A stretch of 64,000 nucleotides of DNA from Heliocidaris erythrogramma (taxonomy: Eukaryota; Echinodermata; Echinoidea; Camarodonta; Echinometridae), in the NCBI GenBank assembly GCA_025617745.1, contig CM046857.1:28676094-28740093 (forward strand), in the 5' to 3' direction. Under the pieces are notes generated by a model. That model did no database searches. It saw only the letters and a list, made by a program, of their open reading frames with translations, and was not told where the DNA came from. The position numbers were made by a program, and so were the translations under genes. Below are positions 30,085-39,675 of this stretch, one piece after another (the stretch's first letter is position 1; the number at the start of each line of letters is the position of its first letter).

Positions 30085-30282
30085 TAATTGACCTCTGACT
30101 ATAAAGCAATATAATCAGTTGTTCTTGAGATATCGTGGAAATGTAACCTAAAACTGTACTAATATCATGTAAATTGGCCGGTGAGAACTGCAACATGTGA
30201 CCTTTGACCTACTTACCCCCAAATTCTAATCAGTTCTTCTTTCTTTGGGGATACATACTGGTACCAAGTTTGAAGTTCTTTT
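30085..30282 (+). repeat. Minisatellite unit, left part of array split by a LINE
   Basis: It contains GACCTTTGACCTACTTACCC, TCTAATCAGTTCTTCT and GGGGATACATACTGGTACCA, the same order as in the units at 34286-34800. The unit is cut at ...TTTGAAGTTCTT, where the LINE 3' tail begins. Confidence 0.85.
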
Positions 30283-30685
30283 TTCAATTCAATTCAATTC
30301 AATTCAATTCAATTCAGTATTTATTTCCAATTCATAAAAATGAACAAAGTCATATACAGACAAATAAAAAAGGAGAATTAAAACATGTCAATAAAAACAT
30401 GAACAAAGCAATCAAAAGTAATAGAAAAAGTAGAGTTGTTACATGGTTGAACATAAATGAATGGAAAAGGGGCATGCACTAAAAAGCCAAGAAAAGGCTT
30501 GTATGAACGCACATGCCCAACGTGGATTGATGATTAAAATAATATTGCTACCATGGATGTGGTAATTAAGTACAGTACCAAGTAATAATAATTTAAACAA
30601 AAACTAAAATACAATAAACCTAGAAAGTAAAACAGGACAAAAAATATATAAACACACAACATACCTATAGTCATCCTAACATAAA

Positions 30686-33600
30686 TTAATAATTGCTAAG
30701 TAATTTCTTTTTGTATTGTCTTTTAAAAGTATTATTAAACTGTGTATTAATTCTGCTAAATTCCAAACTATTCCATAAAGTGGGGCCTGTATGTCGTATG
30801 GAATATTTAGATCTATCATTTGAGAAGGCCCACCTGTGAAATTGATTACGTGATCTGGTAAAATAATTGTGAATATTAGAGTTAATTGAGAACATGTTCA
30901 TTAAATATGGCGATAGATTATTTGTGTGGTAGCGTTGCATTATTGAAGCAATTTGAATCCTAGTAATATCTGGAAGTTTAAGTGTTCGTAATGATTTAAA
31001 TAACAAGGATGTTGGTGAATTATAGTCCGTTTTCATACATATACGTATTGCTTTCTTTTGTAAAATAATTAATTTTTGTAAATGGGAAGAATATGTGTTA
31101 CCCCATATTGAATTACAGTATGATAAATGGGACAAAATATAAGAATTGTAGAGAGTGAATAATATATAACTAGGTAATTCATATTTCAAACGGTTTAGAA
31201 TTCCAATAAAACGTGATATTTTAACAGAGACTGAAGTAATGTGATCATTCCAACATAAGTTATTGTTAAAAATTACTCCTAAAAACTTTACTGAATCATA
31301 AAATTTCAATTGGGTTACGTCAACCTTAAGAGATAGGTCAGTCTGATTATATTGCACACCTTTCTTTTTATAAAAATGGACACACTGAGTTTTACTCGTA
31401 TTCAAAGAAAGTCTATTGCACTTAAACCAGGCAGAAATTTTGGCAAGATTTCTATTTAAAATTTCAAGTAAAATATTAATATTATCATGAGAGGCAAGTA
31501 GTGACGTATCATCGGCATAAAGAATAAAATGAGGTTCACGGCAAGAGTTAACAATATCATTAATATAGATTAAAAATAATAAGGGCCCGAGAATTGAGCC
31601 TTGAGGCACACCTGAATTTAATTTCAAGAAAGACGAATGGGCATTGTTGTAGACAGTAAATTGTTCTCTGCGTAATAAATATGATTTGAACCAATTAAAA
31701 GACACCCCTCTTATACCGTAATATTGCAACTTGTTGAGTAATATATCATGGGAAAGCGAATCAAAAGCTTTGGAGAGATCCATGAAGACTCCTATAACTT
31801 CTTTGCCGGCACTGAGTTCACTAATTATTCTATCATGAATTTCAATAACTGCCATTTCTGTAGAGTAATTTTGACGGAAGCCATATTGACTGTCATATAA
31901 TAAATTGTTGTGTTGTAAAAAACAGTAGAGTCTATTAAAAACTAATTTCTCCAATATTTTGGAGAAACATGGTAAAATTGATATTGGGCGGTAGTTGGTA
32001 AATTGATTCGGATTGTCCTTTTTAAAAACGGGAACAACTTTGGCTATTTTTAGTTTAGAGGGTACGAATCCAGTTGTGAGAGATGTGTTGAAAATATATA
32101 AAAGTGGATCTATAATAAAGGGCAAGACATATTTCACAACAGATGGATGGATGTTATCAAATCCACTACTTTTACTAGCTTTAAGTGATTTACCAATGTC
32201 TAATATTTCTTTCTTTGTAACTGGTTTAAAGAACAAAGTATGTGAGAGTGGTTCATTCATATAAGAATGAAACGAATTACAATTGTCTTTATTTAAATCA
32301 TTACATGTACTTGATCCAACGTTGACAAAATATTGGTTAAAGTTTTCTGCAATTTCAAAATGATCACTAATATAACAGCCATTATTTAAAAAAGTGGTTT
32401 CTTTATCAAGATTATTTTTCTGTTTTCCTAAAATATTGTTTATAAGTTTCCATGTTTTGTTTGAATTTGTTTTCATAGATTCAAACTTGATAAAATAATA
32501 TTTTTTCTTCTCTCGTCGGAGAGTTGAAGTAACTTCATTACGTATCTTTTTATATCTATCATGATGAGCTTTAGTCGGGGAGTTTAAATATACCTTATAA
32601 TATTTATTTTTCTTTCTTATAAGTTTCAAAATATCAAGGTTAATCCATGGTTTTCTATTCCGTTGACGTTTACCGATATGTTTTGTCCTGATAGGTAAGT
32701 GTTTATTATACAGGTTAACGAATGTATCATAAAATATGTCGTACGCCCTCTCCGGGTGGCTCTGGAGACACACCTCTGACCAGTCCACGATTGAAAGATC
32801 ACCACATAGAGAATTAAGACCATCAGGAGATATTTTCCTGTATGTATGTGCTTTTTGTTTATCATTTATTAAAAAATCTGAAAAATGGGACAAATGGAAG
32901 ATTGGAAAATGGTCAGAAATATCTGTTAAAAAGGCACCAGACAGAGGGGAACGACTAAAATCATTCGTAAATATGTTATCGATTATAGTAGATGATCTAT
33001 TATTGACACGTGTTGGTCCGTCTATAATGGGATAAAACCCGGATGAGATTACTTGGTTGACAAAATGAAGAATTTGTGTGCTTTCAGATTTTTTCGACAA
33101 ATCAATATTGAAGTCGCCCATGAAGAAAATACGTTTCTTGATTATGTAATTATCATTCATTAATGTATCAAAATATGAAGTAAATGAAGAAATGCTTGAT
33201 TTTGGTTGACGATATATAATCCCAACTACTACATTTCTTTCTGATTTGCACTCGATTTCAATGCATAAAGAATCAACACCTTCACACTGCTGTGAGAAAT
33301 CACATAATTTGTACTTCAAGTCCTCTCGAACAAATAGACCGACTCCACCGCCGCGGCCACTAGGTCGATCAGCATGCAGGAATTTATAGCCTTCAATTGA
33401 GAAGGGAACATTAGAGGTTGAATTAATCCACGTTTCCGATATGCCAATCACCGAAAAACAAAATCTGATATTCGAAAGAAAACTGTGTATGTGATCGAAA
33501 TTTTGAAATAAACTTCTTGCATTGAAGTGAATCATGCAAAAATTTCCTGTTATAGAATGTTCAATTATTTCATTGAATTCAGAGGTCAAGAAGTATCTTG

Positions 33601-33886
33601 CATTTGTGGAAAAGGCATGTTCGTCCTGATCATTCCCAACATGATATTCATCGTGCCCAGCATTACTACTTGTATTTGCATCAACAAATTCGTCTTTAGA
33701 ACAAAATAATGACTGGAATTCTGAGTCATCAATTTCAACGAATGGCAAAGGGTGAGTAAAGTTGACATTTGCAGGAAGTATATTAGTTACCTTGACATTT
33801 AAACTCGTGTCTGCTTTAGAATAATCATTTAACATTACGATGACTAATGAGACATACAAGACAATACGAAATATCCAGAAATTCAA
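30686..33886 (-). CDS. LINE ORF2: AP endonuclease and reverse transcriptase, 1066 codons, uninterrupted
   Basis: The reading frame is fully open. The endonuclease spans about residues 115-345: IHFNARSL, ISETW, GGGVGLFV, FFMGDFNIDLS and the catalytic SDHFPIF are all present. The reverse transcriptase spans about 600-900: FKKDNPNQFTNYRPISILP, YGFRQNYST, VFMDLSKAFDS, SGVPQGSILGPLLF and ILYADDTSLL, with the YADD active site. The C-terminal region carries YNSYILSHLSYCNSIWG. The family enzyme nicks target DNA and reverse-transcribes its own RNA from the nick. The hydrophobic N-terminus (WIFRIVLYVSLVIVML) is unusual and may not be the true start. An open 3.2-kb frame argues for recent insertion, but the 5' truncation removes the promoter. 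Confidence 0.92.
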   Translation of the reverse strand: MNFWIFRIVLYVSLVIVMLNDYSKADTSLNVKVTNILPANVNFTHPLPFVEIDDSEFQSLFCSKDEFVDANTSSNAGHDEYHVGNDQDEHAFSTNARYFLTSEFNEIIEHSITGNFCMIHFNARSLFQNFDHIHSFLSNIRFCFSVIGISETWINSTSNVPFSIEGYKFLHADRPSGRGGGVGLFVREDLKYKLCDFSQQCEGVDSLCIEIECKSERNVVVGIIYRQPKSSISSFTSYFDTLMNDNYIIKKRIFFMGDFNIDLSKKSESTQILHFVNQVISSGFYPIIDGPTRVNNRSSTIIDNIFTNDFSRSPLSGAFLTDISDHFPIFHLSHFSDFLINDKQKAHTYRKISPDGLNSLCGDLSIVDWSEVCLQSHPERAYDIFYDTFVNLYNKHLPIRTKHIGKRQRNRKPWINLDILKLIRKKNKYYKVYLNSPTKAHHDRYKKIRNEVTSTLRREKKKYYFIKFESMKTNSNKTWKLINNILGKQKNNLDKETTFLNNGCYISDHFEIAENFNQYFVNVGSSTCNDLNKDNCNSFHSYMNEPLSHTLFFKPVTKKEILDIGKSLKASKSSGFDNIHPSVVKYVLPFIIDPLLYIFNTSLTTGFVPSKLKIAKVVPVFKKDNPNQFTNYRPISILPCFSKILEKLVFNRLYCFLQHNNLLYDSQYGFRQNYSTEMAVIEIHDRIISELSAGKEVIGVFMDLSKAFDSLSHDILLNKLQYYGIRGVSFNWFKSYLLRREQFTVYNNAHSSFLKLNSGVPQGSILGPLLFLIYINDIVNSCREPHFILYADDTSLLASHDNINILLEILNRNLAKISAWFKCNRLSLNTSKTQCVHFYKKKGVQYNQTDLSLKVDVTQLKFYDSVKFLGVIFNNNLCWNDHITSVSVKISRFIGILNRLKYELPSYILFTLYNSYILSHLSYCNSIWGNTYSSHLQKLIILQKKAIRICMKTDYNSPTSLLFKSLRTLKLPDITRIQIASIMQRYHTNNLSPYLMNMFSINSNIHNYFTRSRNQFHRWAFSNDRSKYSIRHTGPTLWNSLEFSRINTQFNNTFKRQYKKKLLSNY

Positions 33887-34032
33887 TAAGATACACGTAA
33901 AATAATAAGGCCTAAAATTTTGTTAAATTACTACCTTTTATTGATAATAAAAGGGTCAAATAAATGAGTAAATTAGAAAAAATAACTTAAGGAGAGAAAG
34001 TGGAATGCATCAGCATTGTATAATTATTCATG

Positions 34033-34285
34033 TCACAATTTTTCCAAGTCTTGTTTACAGCGGATAGTTCTGCGGATCGACTTTCCATTTGTGGTGGATA
34101 TCAGGACTACGATTCGACCATCAGAGGACCAAGCCCCACTGACCTTTGGGTGTTTCTTTGCGGTCCACAGAAGATCCTGATTTGTGGGAGTTAAAGTCTC
34201 ATCTATTCCCATACCGGTACCTTTCAGCTTTCTCCTTGCGTGCAGTACAGTGTTCCGGACTCGGTATGAACAGAATTTGACAAAC
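34033..34285 (-). pseudogene. LINE ORF1, C-terminal fragment
   Basis: The minus frame reads FVKFCSYRVRNTVLHARRKL, then LTPTNQDLLWTAKKHPKVSG, AWSSDGRIVVLI, and ends CKQDLEKL stop. LTP-x-NQ-x-LL and W-x-x-DGRI are typical of the C-terminal domain of ORF1-like nucleic-acid-binding proteins in invertebrate LINEs (related to baculovirus FP-type domains). The N-terminal part is missing because the insertion is 5'-truncated; upstream codons to 34359 belong to flanking minisatellite. Confidence 0.75.
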
Positions 34286-34805
34286 TCAAACAGTTCTTCA
34301 GAAATCGCGGTGACGGTGCTAAAAACCAAGAATTTCATGTAATTTGACCTCTGTGACATACTTATCCCAAAATCTAATCAGTTCATCTTCGGATGGGGAT
34401 ACATACTAGTACCAAGTTTGAAGTTCTTACCTCAAAAAGTTCTTGAGATATCGCAGTAACGAGGCTAAAAACCAGTAATTTCATGTAATTTCATGTAAAT
34501 TGACATCTGTGACCTCTGACCTTTGACCTACTTACCCGAAAATCTAATCAGTTCATTTTTCTATGGGGATACATACTGGTACCAGGTTTGAAGTTCTCAC
34601 CTCAGATAGTTCTTGAGATATCAAGCTAACGGTGATAAAAACCAGTAATTTCATATAATTTCATGTAAATTGACCTGTGACCTCTGACCTTTGACCTACT
34701 TACCCCAAAATCTAATCAGTTCATCTTTGTATGGGGATACATACTAGTACCAAGATTGAGGTTCCTACCTCAAATGATTCTTCAGATATCGCGGAACGGA
34801 GGCAT
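34286..34805 (+). repeat. Minisatellite array, about 160-bp units, right part
   Basis: Three to four units, each with TTCTTGAGATATCGC, AAAAACCAGTAATTTCATGT, GACCTCTGACCTTTGACCTA and GGGGATACATACTAGTACCA. It continues the array interrupted at 30282. It lies in the ALYREF intron. Confidence 0.85.
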
Positions 34806-36081
34806 AATAAATGTATGATGATCCACATTTTCTAGCTTGCTTTTCTTTGGGCTAGATGTGATCTATTAATCAGTAACCATGCATGCATACAAACTGCTTA
34901 GAAAATTTACAGATGAGGGGCAGAAACAGGACTACTAATCAATTAGGAACCCTAACACACACTGTCCCATTGTGATTATCAAATTGACACCAGGATCTAC
35001 CAATTCACACGTCATTGCTCATTTACAACAAGCTATAGAAATAGAATTGCATCCTAGTATATCCTCATGATTGCCTACAACAAAGAACGCTGTGTTTACA
35101 GTGGTCAAACAAGGATCCCTAATACTTCATCCTGTGCACTTGTAATAAAGGCACAGGAATAAAGTTAATCTCCTACAAACAGGATATGACAGGGTACATG
35201 TACATCAAGAGAACCATAGCTCCTTGTGATCTTGCTCATGTACATCCACAGATGGATGTATACTACCTCTACTGTATAATTTTTGCAAGAATTGCAACTC
35301 ATAAAATTTGAGGCACTCATTTCAATAATCGTGCTGTTTTGGTAAGATAGAAAAAAAATATTTTCTTGTGAGTGTGTCTTATTACATTACTGTAAACATT
35401 GGCAAACATTAAAGTGCAATCTAACCTTGGCAATAAGATGATATGTGTGAAAGCAGAAAAATAAGAAAAACAGGATCGTGAAAGAATCAGAGGGGAATAA
35501 AAAAGTTATGGGTGTTTGAAAAATGAGATGACGAAAGAGTTTGAACGTATACTTTTGAAATGAAGAAAAACATTCTTGATTGTAAAAAGTATTAAATATA
35601 TCTGAATATAGTGGGTGATTTCACCCTCGGTGTTGGTGTTTCGTGTTAGTGTATATTTTGCTGCGAAATCGTGATCTAACACCGACTATGGAATGAGAAA
35701 AAAATTCAGTCGGTGTTGAGTGTTGACCTCTGATTTTTTACGGAGTTCCGGCCGTCGGCGTTTAATTTCATGTACAAATTCCCATTCACTAACACTATAC
35801 CCCTAGGGATTAAGAAATATTCATTTCACGGTCGGTGTTGCTAGCTATGGGAAATTTTGCTGATTAGTCATGAGAAATAAACACAGTAAGCGTCATTCAA
35901 AGTGTAATTTCACAGGTGTTAAGAGGTATTATGTTCATAACTTCATATAGGCCTGAAATCTTTAAAATTCTGTGTTGGATGGTGTACCTGTAAATAACTC
36001 ATGTGAAAGCAACTACTGATCAAAGAAAAAAACATTAAACCACACCCTCAAAGTAGTTAAAATAAAAAAAGATCAGCTTAC
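34806..36081. other. ALYREF intron, no further feature
   Basis: Low-repeat AT-rich sequence. Around 35610-35850 the motif CGGTGTTGG/AACACCGAC recurs in both orientations (35628, 35688, 35710, 35842), perhaps a worn inverted repeat. No exon recognised. Confidence 0.45.
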
Positions 36082-36151
36082 GGTCTTGATTGCATGGGAT
36101 TTGATTCAATCTCATTTGCTGAGGCCACTAACTGGATATTCATTGGTCGAC
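36082..36151 (-). CDS. ALYREF: ALYREF/THOC4 exon: end of RRM
   Basis: On the minus strand, after an ATTACCAG acceptor, the 70-nt exon encodes (G)RPMNIQLVASANEIESNP and MQSR(P), then GTAAGC. G-RPMNIQLV is the terminal strand of the ALYREF RRM (human GRPMNIQLV). The phases (2 nt in, 2 nt out) join exactly to 28650. Exons for the rest of the RRM and the N-terminus should lie at higher coordinates; I could not find them up to 64000, so a large intron or a gene truncated by rearrangement are both possible. Confidence 0.88.
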
Positions 36152-36726
36152 CTGGTAATTAAGAAGGGGGGAGAAAACAGAAGGTTCATATTGGAAATGA
36201 ATGGACAGATATTTTGACAAATCTACTTCCAATGCTCTTAAACTGACTACAGAACTCATACTCAAATAACACTTTAATGAACTTTGCAATCAATCAATCA
36301 GTTTGAAAATTGAAATTTTGAATACTAATAATAAAAGAAATTATATCCCTTCTATGAATATTCATGAGTATTCTAAATACATGATTGGTCAATAGGTGAT
36401 CACGTGATAAAATATAATTTAACTAGGAAAAACAAATCTCTGCCAGAGCTCCGAATATCTTTAACTATTTTTTCCTGGGCAGAACTGCGCATGCTCTATT
36501 TAATATTTTCTTCCAAGGCGCTACTGCGCATGCTCACTGTTCATTGACAAAATTTGTGTGAAATTCGAACGCGCAGACGACCTGCTAAGCGAGTCCTTGT
36601 ACGGACTGCTCATAACCTTGCCGCCTGCAGCATCGGCGCAAGTCACCGGTACTGTAGCCCCGCGCCTCGATCCGGATTAGCTACTAGCGCATAGCTAATC
36701 GGTTCGGATCGGATATGTAAACAAAC
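36152..36726. promoter_or_regulatory. 5' flank of the Crypton gene, CpG-richer
   Basis: From about 36560 the base composition rises sharply in G+C with many CpG (GAACGCGCAGACGACC, CCGCGCCTCGATCCGG), against an AT-rich surround. A palindromic TTAGCTACTAGCGCATAGCTAA lies at 36677-36698. The start codon context is ACAAACATGG, a good Kozak match. This may be the promoter and 5' UTR of the recombinase gene, or element terminus; no TATA box was identified. Confidence 0.4.
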
Positions 36727-38085
36727 ATGGCGGCCTCCGAGGAAGTTCGCTTTGACCTCTTACAAAGAGCAAATATCGACGATTTTATTGCTTCCACTGA
36801 CAGTACAAATACGAAGATTGTTTTTCGTGAATTCTGCAGAGTGATTAACGTAACTTTTGAGGAACTTTCAAATCAAGATTTGGACAGTGTTTTGGCGAGA
36901 TTCTACATTGCTGCAAAAAACAAACGAGGAGAGGATTACTCTGGGAAAAGTATGTCATCAATCAGATTTGGACTGCAACGCCACTTCATTTCAACCAGGG
37001 ATGTAGACATTCTAAAAAGCGGTGAGTTCAGTCGTTCCAATCGCGCTTTCAAAGCAAAAATAGCAAAGCTGAAATCAATTGGCAAAGCGGAGGTGAAACA
37101 TTACCCTCCAATTAGTGATGATGATTTGAACAAAATCGATGAACATTTGGACTTGTCTGAGCCCAAGGGTCTTCTGCGCAGTGCATTCATTGTCTGTATG
37201 CTACAATTCGCAAATCGTGGTATGGAGAATTTGCGGAATATGAGGAAAACTGATCTAATACTACACAATGAAAACTCAGAGGCTGAATATTTCACTCTAC
37301 TTGACAAAGCCACAAAAAATCATGCCTCAGATTCCCGTAAGAGCCAGGGTGGAGAAATGCATGCCCACGGAGATGCTAACGAGGTGTGTCCAGTCAAAAT
37401 CGTAAAAGAATACTTGTCTAAACTCCATCCTGATTGTCCATTCCTATGGCAACGCCCAAAACAGAAACCCAAAGCTGGGAAACAAGAGTGGTATGACAAT
37501 GCACCGATCGGTACACACACCCTAGAGGTGATGATGAAAACCATCAGCAAGGAAGTAAATCTCAGTCAGATATACACGAATCACTCCCTACGAGCTACAA
37601 GTGTCACTCGTCTTGATCATGTTGGCTTCACTTCCAGAGACATTATGACTGTCTCCGGCCACAGGTCAGAAAATTCGATCAAACACTACTCACGAACCAG
37701 TGACGAAAATAAGATTGCTATGTCTAAGGTGATCTCGGCAAGAGCATCAATATCATCGTCCGCAAAACTTGATGCCAGAGATGTTCCATCAACATCGCGT
37801 GGAGCTAAAGTACAAGTAGAACATGCTGAGCAATCGACATCTAACAATATCAGTGGCATGTCTGGAGAAACAACTGATAAGTCGGCCTCGTTCACTGATG
37901 CTAGCGTATCGGATTATGTTGATGAAACTCTCTCAGACAGCCAAGTAGAAAGGGTGATGTCTTCTATTCCGAGTACAGCGCCTCTTGAAAATATAACAAA
38001 CCAGAACCTAACCTTGGTCCAGAAGACCGCTCAGCCACAGTACCATTTCCATTCTGGATGTGTGGTCCACATTTATAATAAGTAA
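36727..38085 (+). CDS. Crypton-type tyrosine recombinase, 452 aa, uninterrupted
   Basis: A single open exon from ATG in good context. Residues about 10-115 form an N-terminal helical (core-binding-like) region. Residues about 125-340 form the tyrosine recombinase catalytic domain, with R164 (FANRGMENL), the H-x-x-R pair H286/R289 (NHSLRATS), H312 (SGHRS) and the nucleophile candidate Y321 (KHYSRTS). All canonical R-H-R-H-Y positions are present. This arrangement and length fit Crypton DNA transposons and the related host-domesticated KIAA1958/ZMYM-type domains. Residues 340-452 are Ser/Thr/acidic and poorly structured, ending in a short hydrophobic segment (CVVHIYNK). Cryptons move by recombinase-mediated excision and integration without DDE chemistry. 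Whether this is an active transposon or a recruited gene cannot be told here. No zinc finger is visible. Confidence 0.85.
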   Translation: MAASEEVRFDLLQRANIDDFIASTDSTNTKIVFREFCRVINVTFEELSNQDLDSVLARFYIAAKNKRGEDYSGKSMSSIRFGLQRHFISTRDVDILKSGEFSRSNRAFKAKIAKLKSIGKAEVKHYPPISDDDLNKIDEHLDLSEPKGLLRSAFIVCMLQFANRGMENLRNMRKTDLILHNENSEAEYFTLLDKATKNHASDSRKSQGGEMHAHGDANEVCPVKIVKEYLSKLHPDCPFLWQRPKQKPKAGKQEWYDNAPIGTHTLEVMMKTISKEVNLSQIYTNHSLRATSVTRLDHVGFTSRDIMTVSGHRSENSIKHYSRTSDENKIAMSKVISARASISSSAKLDARDVPSTSRGAKVQVEHAEQSTSNNISGMSGETTDKSASFTDASVSDYVDETLSDSQVERVMSSIPSTAPLENITNQNLTLVQKTAQPQYHFHSGCVVHIYNK

Positions 38086-38403
38086 CTGAACAAGGAATAT
38101 TTTTTGTAAATATGTTCATTTCGGAGTTTTGGTTTTACTGTTCAAGCATTACTTGTTGGAGTTCGATCGACATCATTCTGCATTGAATATTTCATTGGAA
38201 CTATGAGCTATTCGTCGTGTTTAGACCATGATGTAGAAATAATTTGTAGACATTCACCATTCACCCTGCATGTTTTCGTCTATCGAGGGTCTGCGATCAA
38301 ACAGCTAGAGTCTATACAAGTTACTATGGAAACATAAGGTTAGTCAAAATATTGTCTTATGTTTTTCCTTTTCTTTAAATAAGTTGTAAAGAAGGGATAT
38401 AAA
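38086..38403. other. 3' flank of Crypton gene
   Basis: AT-rich non-coding sequence after the recombinase stop. It may contain its 3' UTR; no clear AATAAA close to the stop was seen. No terminal repeats pairing with the 5' flank were noticed, as expected for Cryptons, which lack them. Confidence 0.4.
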
Positions 38404-38538
38404 ACAAATATACCAAGCATTTAGTTCGAAATTATAGTGGAAATTATATATCTTCGGAGGGACTGGCAATAGTACTATGCCAGTCCCTCCTCAGATAAAT
38501 AATTTCCACTATACTTTCTCACAGCTTGGTATATTTGT
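38404..38538. mobile_element. Palindromic MITE, 135 bp
   Basis: ACAAATATACCAAGC at the left and GCTTGGTATATTTGT at the right are exact inverses. The arms continue with ATAGTGGAAATTATATATCT against ATAAATAATTTCCACTAT, and GGAGGGACTGGCA against TGCCAGTCCCTCC. The spacer is only about 8 bp, so the whole element folds into one hairpin. Confidence 0.85.
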
Positions 38539-38929
38539 ATACTATACGTCGCCAACAGCTAGCGCGCGCCGTCGCACGCAGCCGCCATTTTATATCTGCA
38601 TGATATTAAAGGGAGTGGCAAGTCGTAATCCATGGGCCTGACCAGTGGCCTGACTCGGGGAAATTCGGATACAATCAGGTCCAATCGTGCGCTACCGAAG
38701 GAATGTTATTGCCGAATTCCTCGCGTGATCGTTAACTCGAATCCCTACATACGTAACCGACCAATGAGATTCAAATACTGGAATAAAGAACGCGCGATCT
38801 TGTTTACTCAAATTTGGGTCAATGTGCGAACTTTTATAAGCTGCGCGCGATAAATTGAAGTCGCTTTGAACTTTGATCCAGAGAAAGGAGCAGCCAACTG
38901 TAAAACCGCCCATAGTTTACGACTTGTCG
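38539..38929. other. CpG-containing stretch, no gene recognised
   Basis: Contains GCTAGCGCGCGCCGTCGCAC and several other CpG-rich patches. No coding frame supported. It could be the far end of the Crypton element or an unrelated regulatory region. Confidence 0.35.
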
Positions 38930-39036
38930 CTCCCTTTAACGTCACCATCCGAAAGACGTGACTCAGTTTCGAACCTGGGTCCGCTGAATCAGTTCATAAC
39001 TTCCATTGTTAGCTGGATTACAACGCCCAGTTATAT
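38930..39036 (-). mobile_element. tRNA-derived SINE-like repeat (family B), copy 2
   Basis: Same orientation as the copy at 7650-7775 and nearly the same sequence: AACGTCACCATCCGAAAGAC, then GAACCTGGGTCCGCTGAATC and TAGCTGGATTACA. On the minus strand GGTTCGAAACT is the B box. The middle GGCGCACGCCAC portion of copy 1 is absent here. Confidence 0.65.
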
Positions 39037-39074
39037 ACGTATAGATAAAACAGGAGGAAAGAGGAGGAAAGTGG

Positions 39075-39262
39075 AGGAAATAATAATAATAATAATAAAA
39101 TTGGATATTTATATAGCGCTCATATCCACCATGAATGGTGCTCAAGGCGCTCCAATATTACCCCGGCTCTAGCTAGGCTGCCGATTTCGGCGCTCACAGC
39201 AATCAAGGAATTGATTCCTGCTGGTACCCATTTAACACCTGGGTGGATAGTGGCAAATGTAG
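39075..39262 (-). mobile_element. SINE family A, truncated copy
   Basis: On the minus strand it reads TACATTTGCCACTATCCACC, then AAATGGGTACCAGCAGGAAT, AGCCGGGGTAATATTGGAGC, GAGCGCTATATAAATATCC and an ATT tail (39075-39100 in plus coordinates). This is the body and tail of the SINE at 5746-6036, lacking the tRNA-like head. Confidence 0.8.
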
Positions 39263-39675
39263 ATTAATGTCTTGGCAAAGAACAATGCGACAAGGACGAC
39301 TATCCCGCAGGACTACAAAAAGACATTCAGACTACCTTATACAATACCTGCAGGGTTCAGATGAATTGAGGTATAAAGTTGCTCCTGGGAACCTTTCCGG
39401 GGACGATCATTATCCTACAAGGAAGTTATTCAGGATCACTTGTCGGGGGTAAGCTGTCCTAGGAGTGGTTTTCCAAGGATGGTTTTCCAGGGATGTTATT
39501 GCAGGGCGTAGTTATCCTAAAATCCACATATTGATGGAAAGATCGTTGATCTCGAATATTCTATTTGTACCTTATGGAGACAGAAATGCCCAAATGTCCA
39601 ACAATCCCCCAATCCAAGTAGGAATTTACTTATTAGTAATATCAAAGCCTCTTACCTTCTCCTTTAATTCCAAAG

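Larger units (their letters stand above)
30283..34285 (-). mobile_element. CR1/L2-like LINE, about 4 kb, 5'-truncated in ORF1, inserted in a minisatellite
   Basis: On the minus strand the order is: partial ORF1 (34285-34033), a 146-bp gap, intact ORF2 (33886-30686), 3' UTR and a tandem TTGAA tail (30283-30316 in plus coordinates). Flanking minisatellite sequence breaks off at GAAGTTCTT on the left and resumes at CTCAAACAGTTCTTCAG on the right, the next segment of the same unit. This fixes both ends within a few bases. No clear target-site duplication was seen. The clade call (Jockey superfamily, CR1/L2-like) rests on endonuclease-RT style and the short-repeat tail. Confidence 0.85.

Noticed and set aside
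29133-30282. CRISPR-like or tandem spacer array
   Set aside because: This is a eukaryotic locus. The repeats are duplicated transposon arms and minisatellite units, not regular repeats with unique spacers.
32013-33035. Plus-strand frames within the 30.7-33.9 kb LINE
   Set aside because: Antisense shadows of an uninterrupted 1066-codon minus-strand ORF.
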